Source: Bacteroides sp.
Lineage (GTDB): Bacteria > Bacteroidota > Bacteroidia > Bacteroidales > Bacteroidaceae
Direction: 5' to 3'
DNA: 5,716 bases
NCBI GenBank assembly: GCA_030151635.1
Contig: JASLDF010000011.1
Coordinates: 1-5,716, forward strand
A program made the translations under genes and the position numbers. Positions 5,694 to 5,716 of the stretch are shown here, piece after piece (the first letter of the stretch is position 1; the number at the start of each line of letters is the position of its first letter). The notes under the pieces are model-generated. The model saw nothing but the letters and a program-made list of their open reading frames with translations, searched no databases and was not told the DNA's origin.

Positions 5694-5716
5694 GGGGCTT
5701 CTTTTTTATTCTCCAA

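Overview
The window looks like a piece of a Bacteroidota (Bacteroidales-type) chromosome. The DNA is AT-rich. Start codons are preceded by A/T-rich leaders without Shine-Dalgarno motifs. Exact matches to the Bacteroidota -7 promoter box (TAnnTTTG) lie ahead of the first gene and of the tRNA gene. The rRNA pseudouridine synthase has a very long Asn/Arg/Gly/Tyr-rich N-terminus of a kind I associate with this phylum. I cannot fix the genus from the sequence alone.

Layout: positions 1-83 hold a putative promoter with three ATTAAT boxes. Three housekeeping genes follow on the + strand: purB (84-1430, adenylosuccinate lyase), an rluB/rsuA-family pseudouridine synthase (best start 1492, end 3021) and asnS (3110-4513, asparaginyl-tRNA synthetase). 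The gap between purB and the synthase is short, so co-transcription is likely. A hairpin resembling a terminator separates the synthase from asnS, and I see no consensus promoter in that gap, so asnS may depend on read-through. A strong intrinsic terminator closes the block at 4552-4589.

About 960 bases (4590-5553) then carry no convincing gene. The first part (4671-4793) is an imperfectly duplicated, hairpin-forming element. The rest is G/T-rich on the + strand, with short repeats and small hairpins. At the right end a tRNA-Lys(UUU) gene lies on the - strand (5590-5662) with its own promoter (5686-5693) and terminator (5554-5587). The noncoding stretch therefore sits between two convergent transcription units.

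Functionally, purB supplies AMP, the pseudouridine synthase modifies rRNA, and asnS and tRNA-Lys serve translation. This is core growth machinery, with no defence, mobile or secretion genes. The least ordinary features are the roughly 250-residue disordered RGG/Asn-rich extension on the pseudouridine synthase, a repeated 12-base hairpin (AGCC-GTGA-GGCT) around its start, and the structured duplicated element downstream of asnS.
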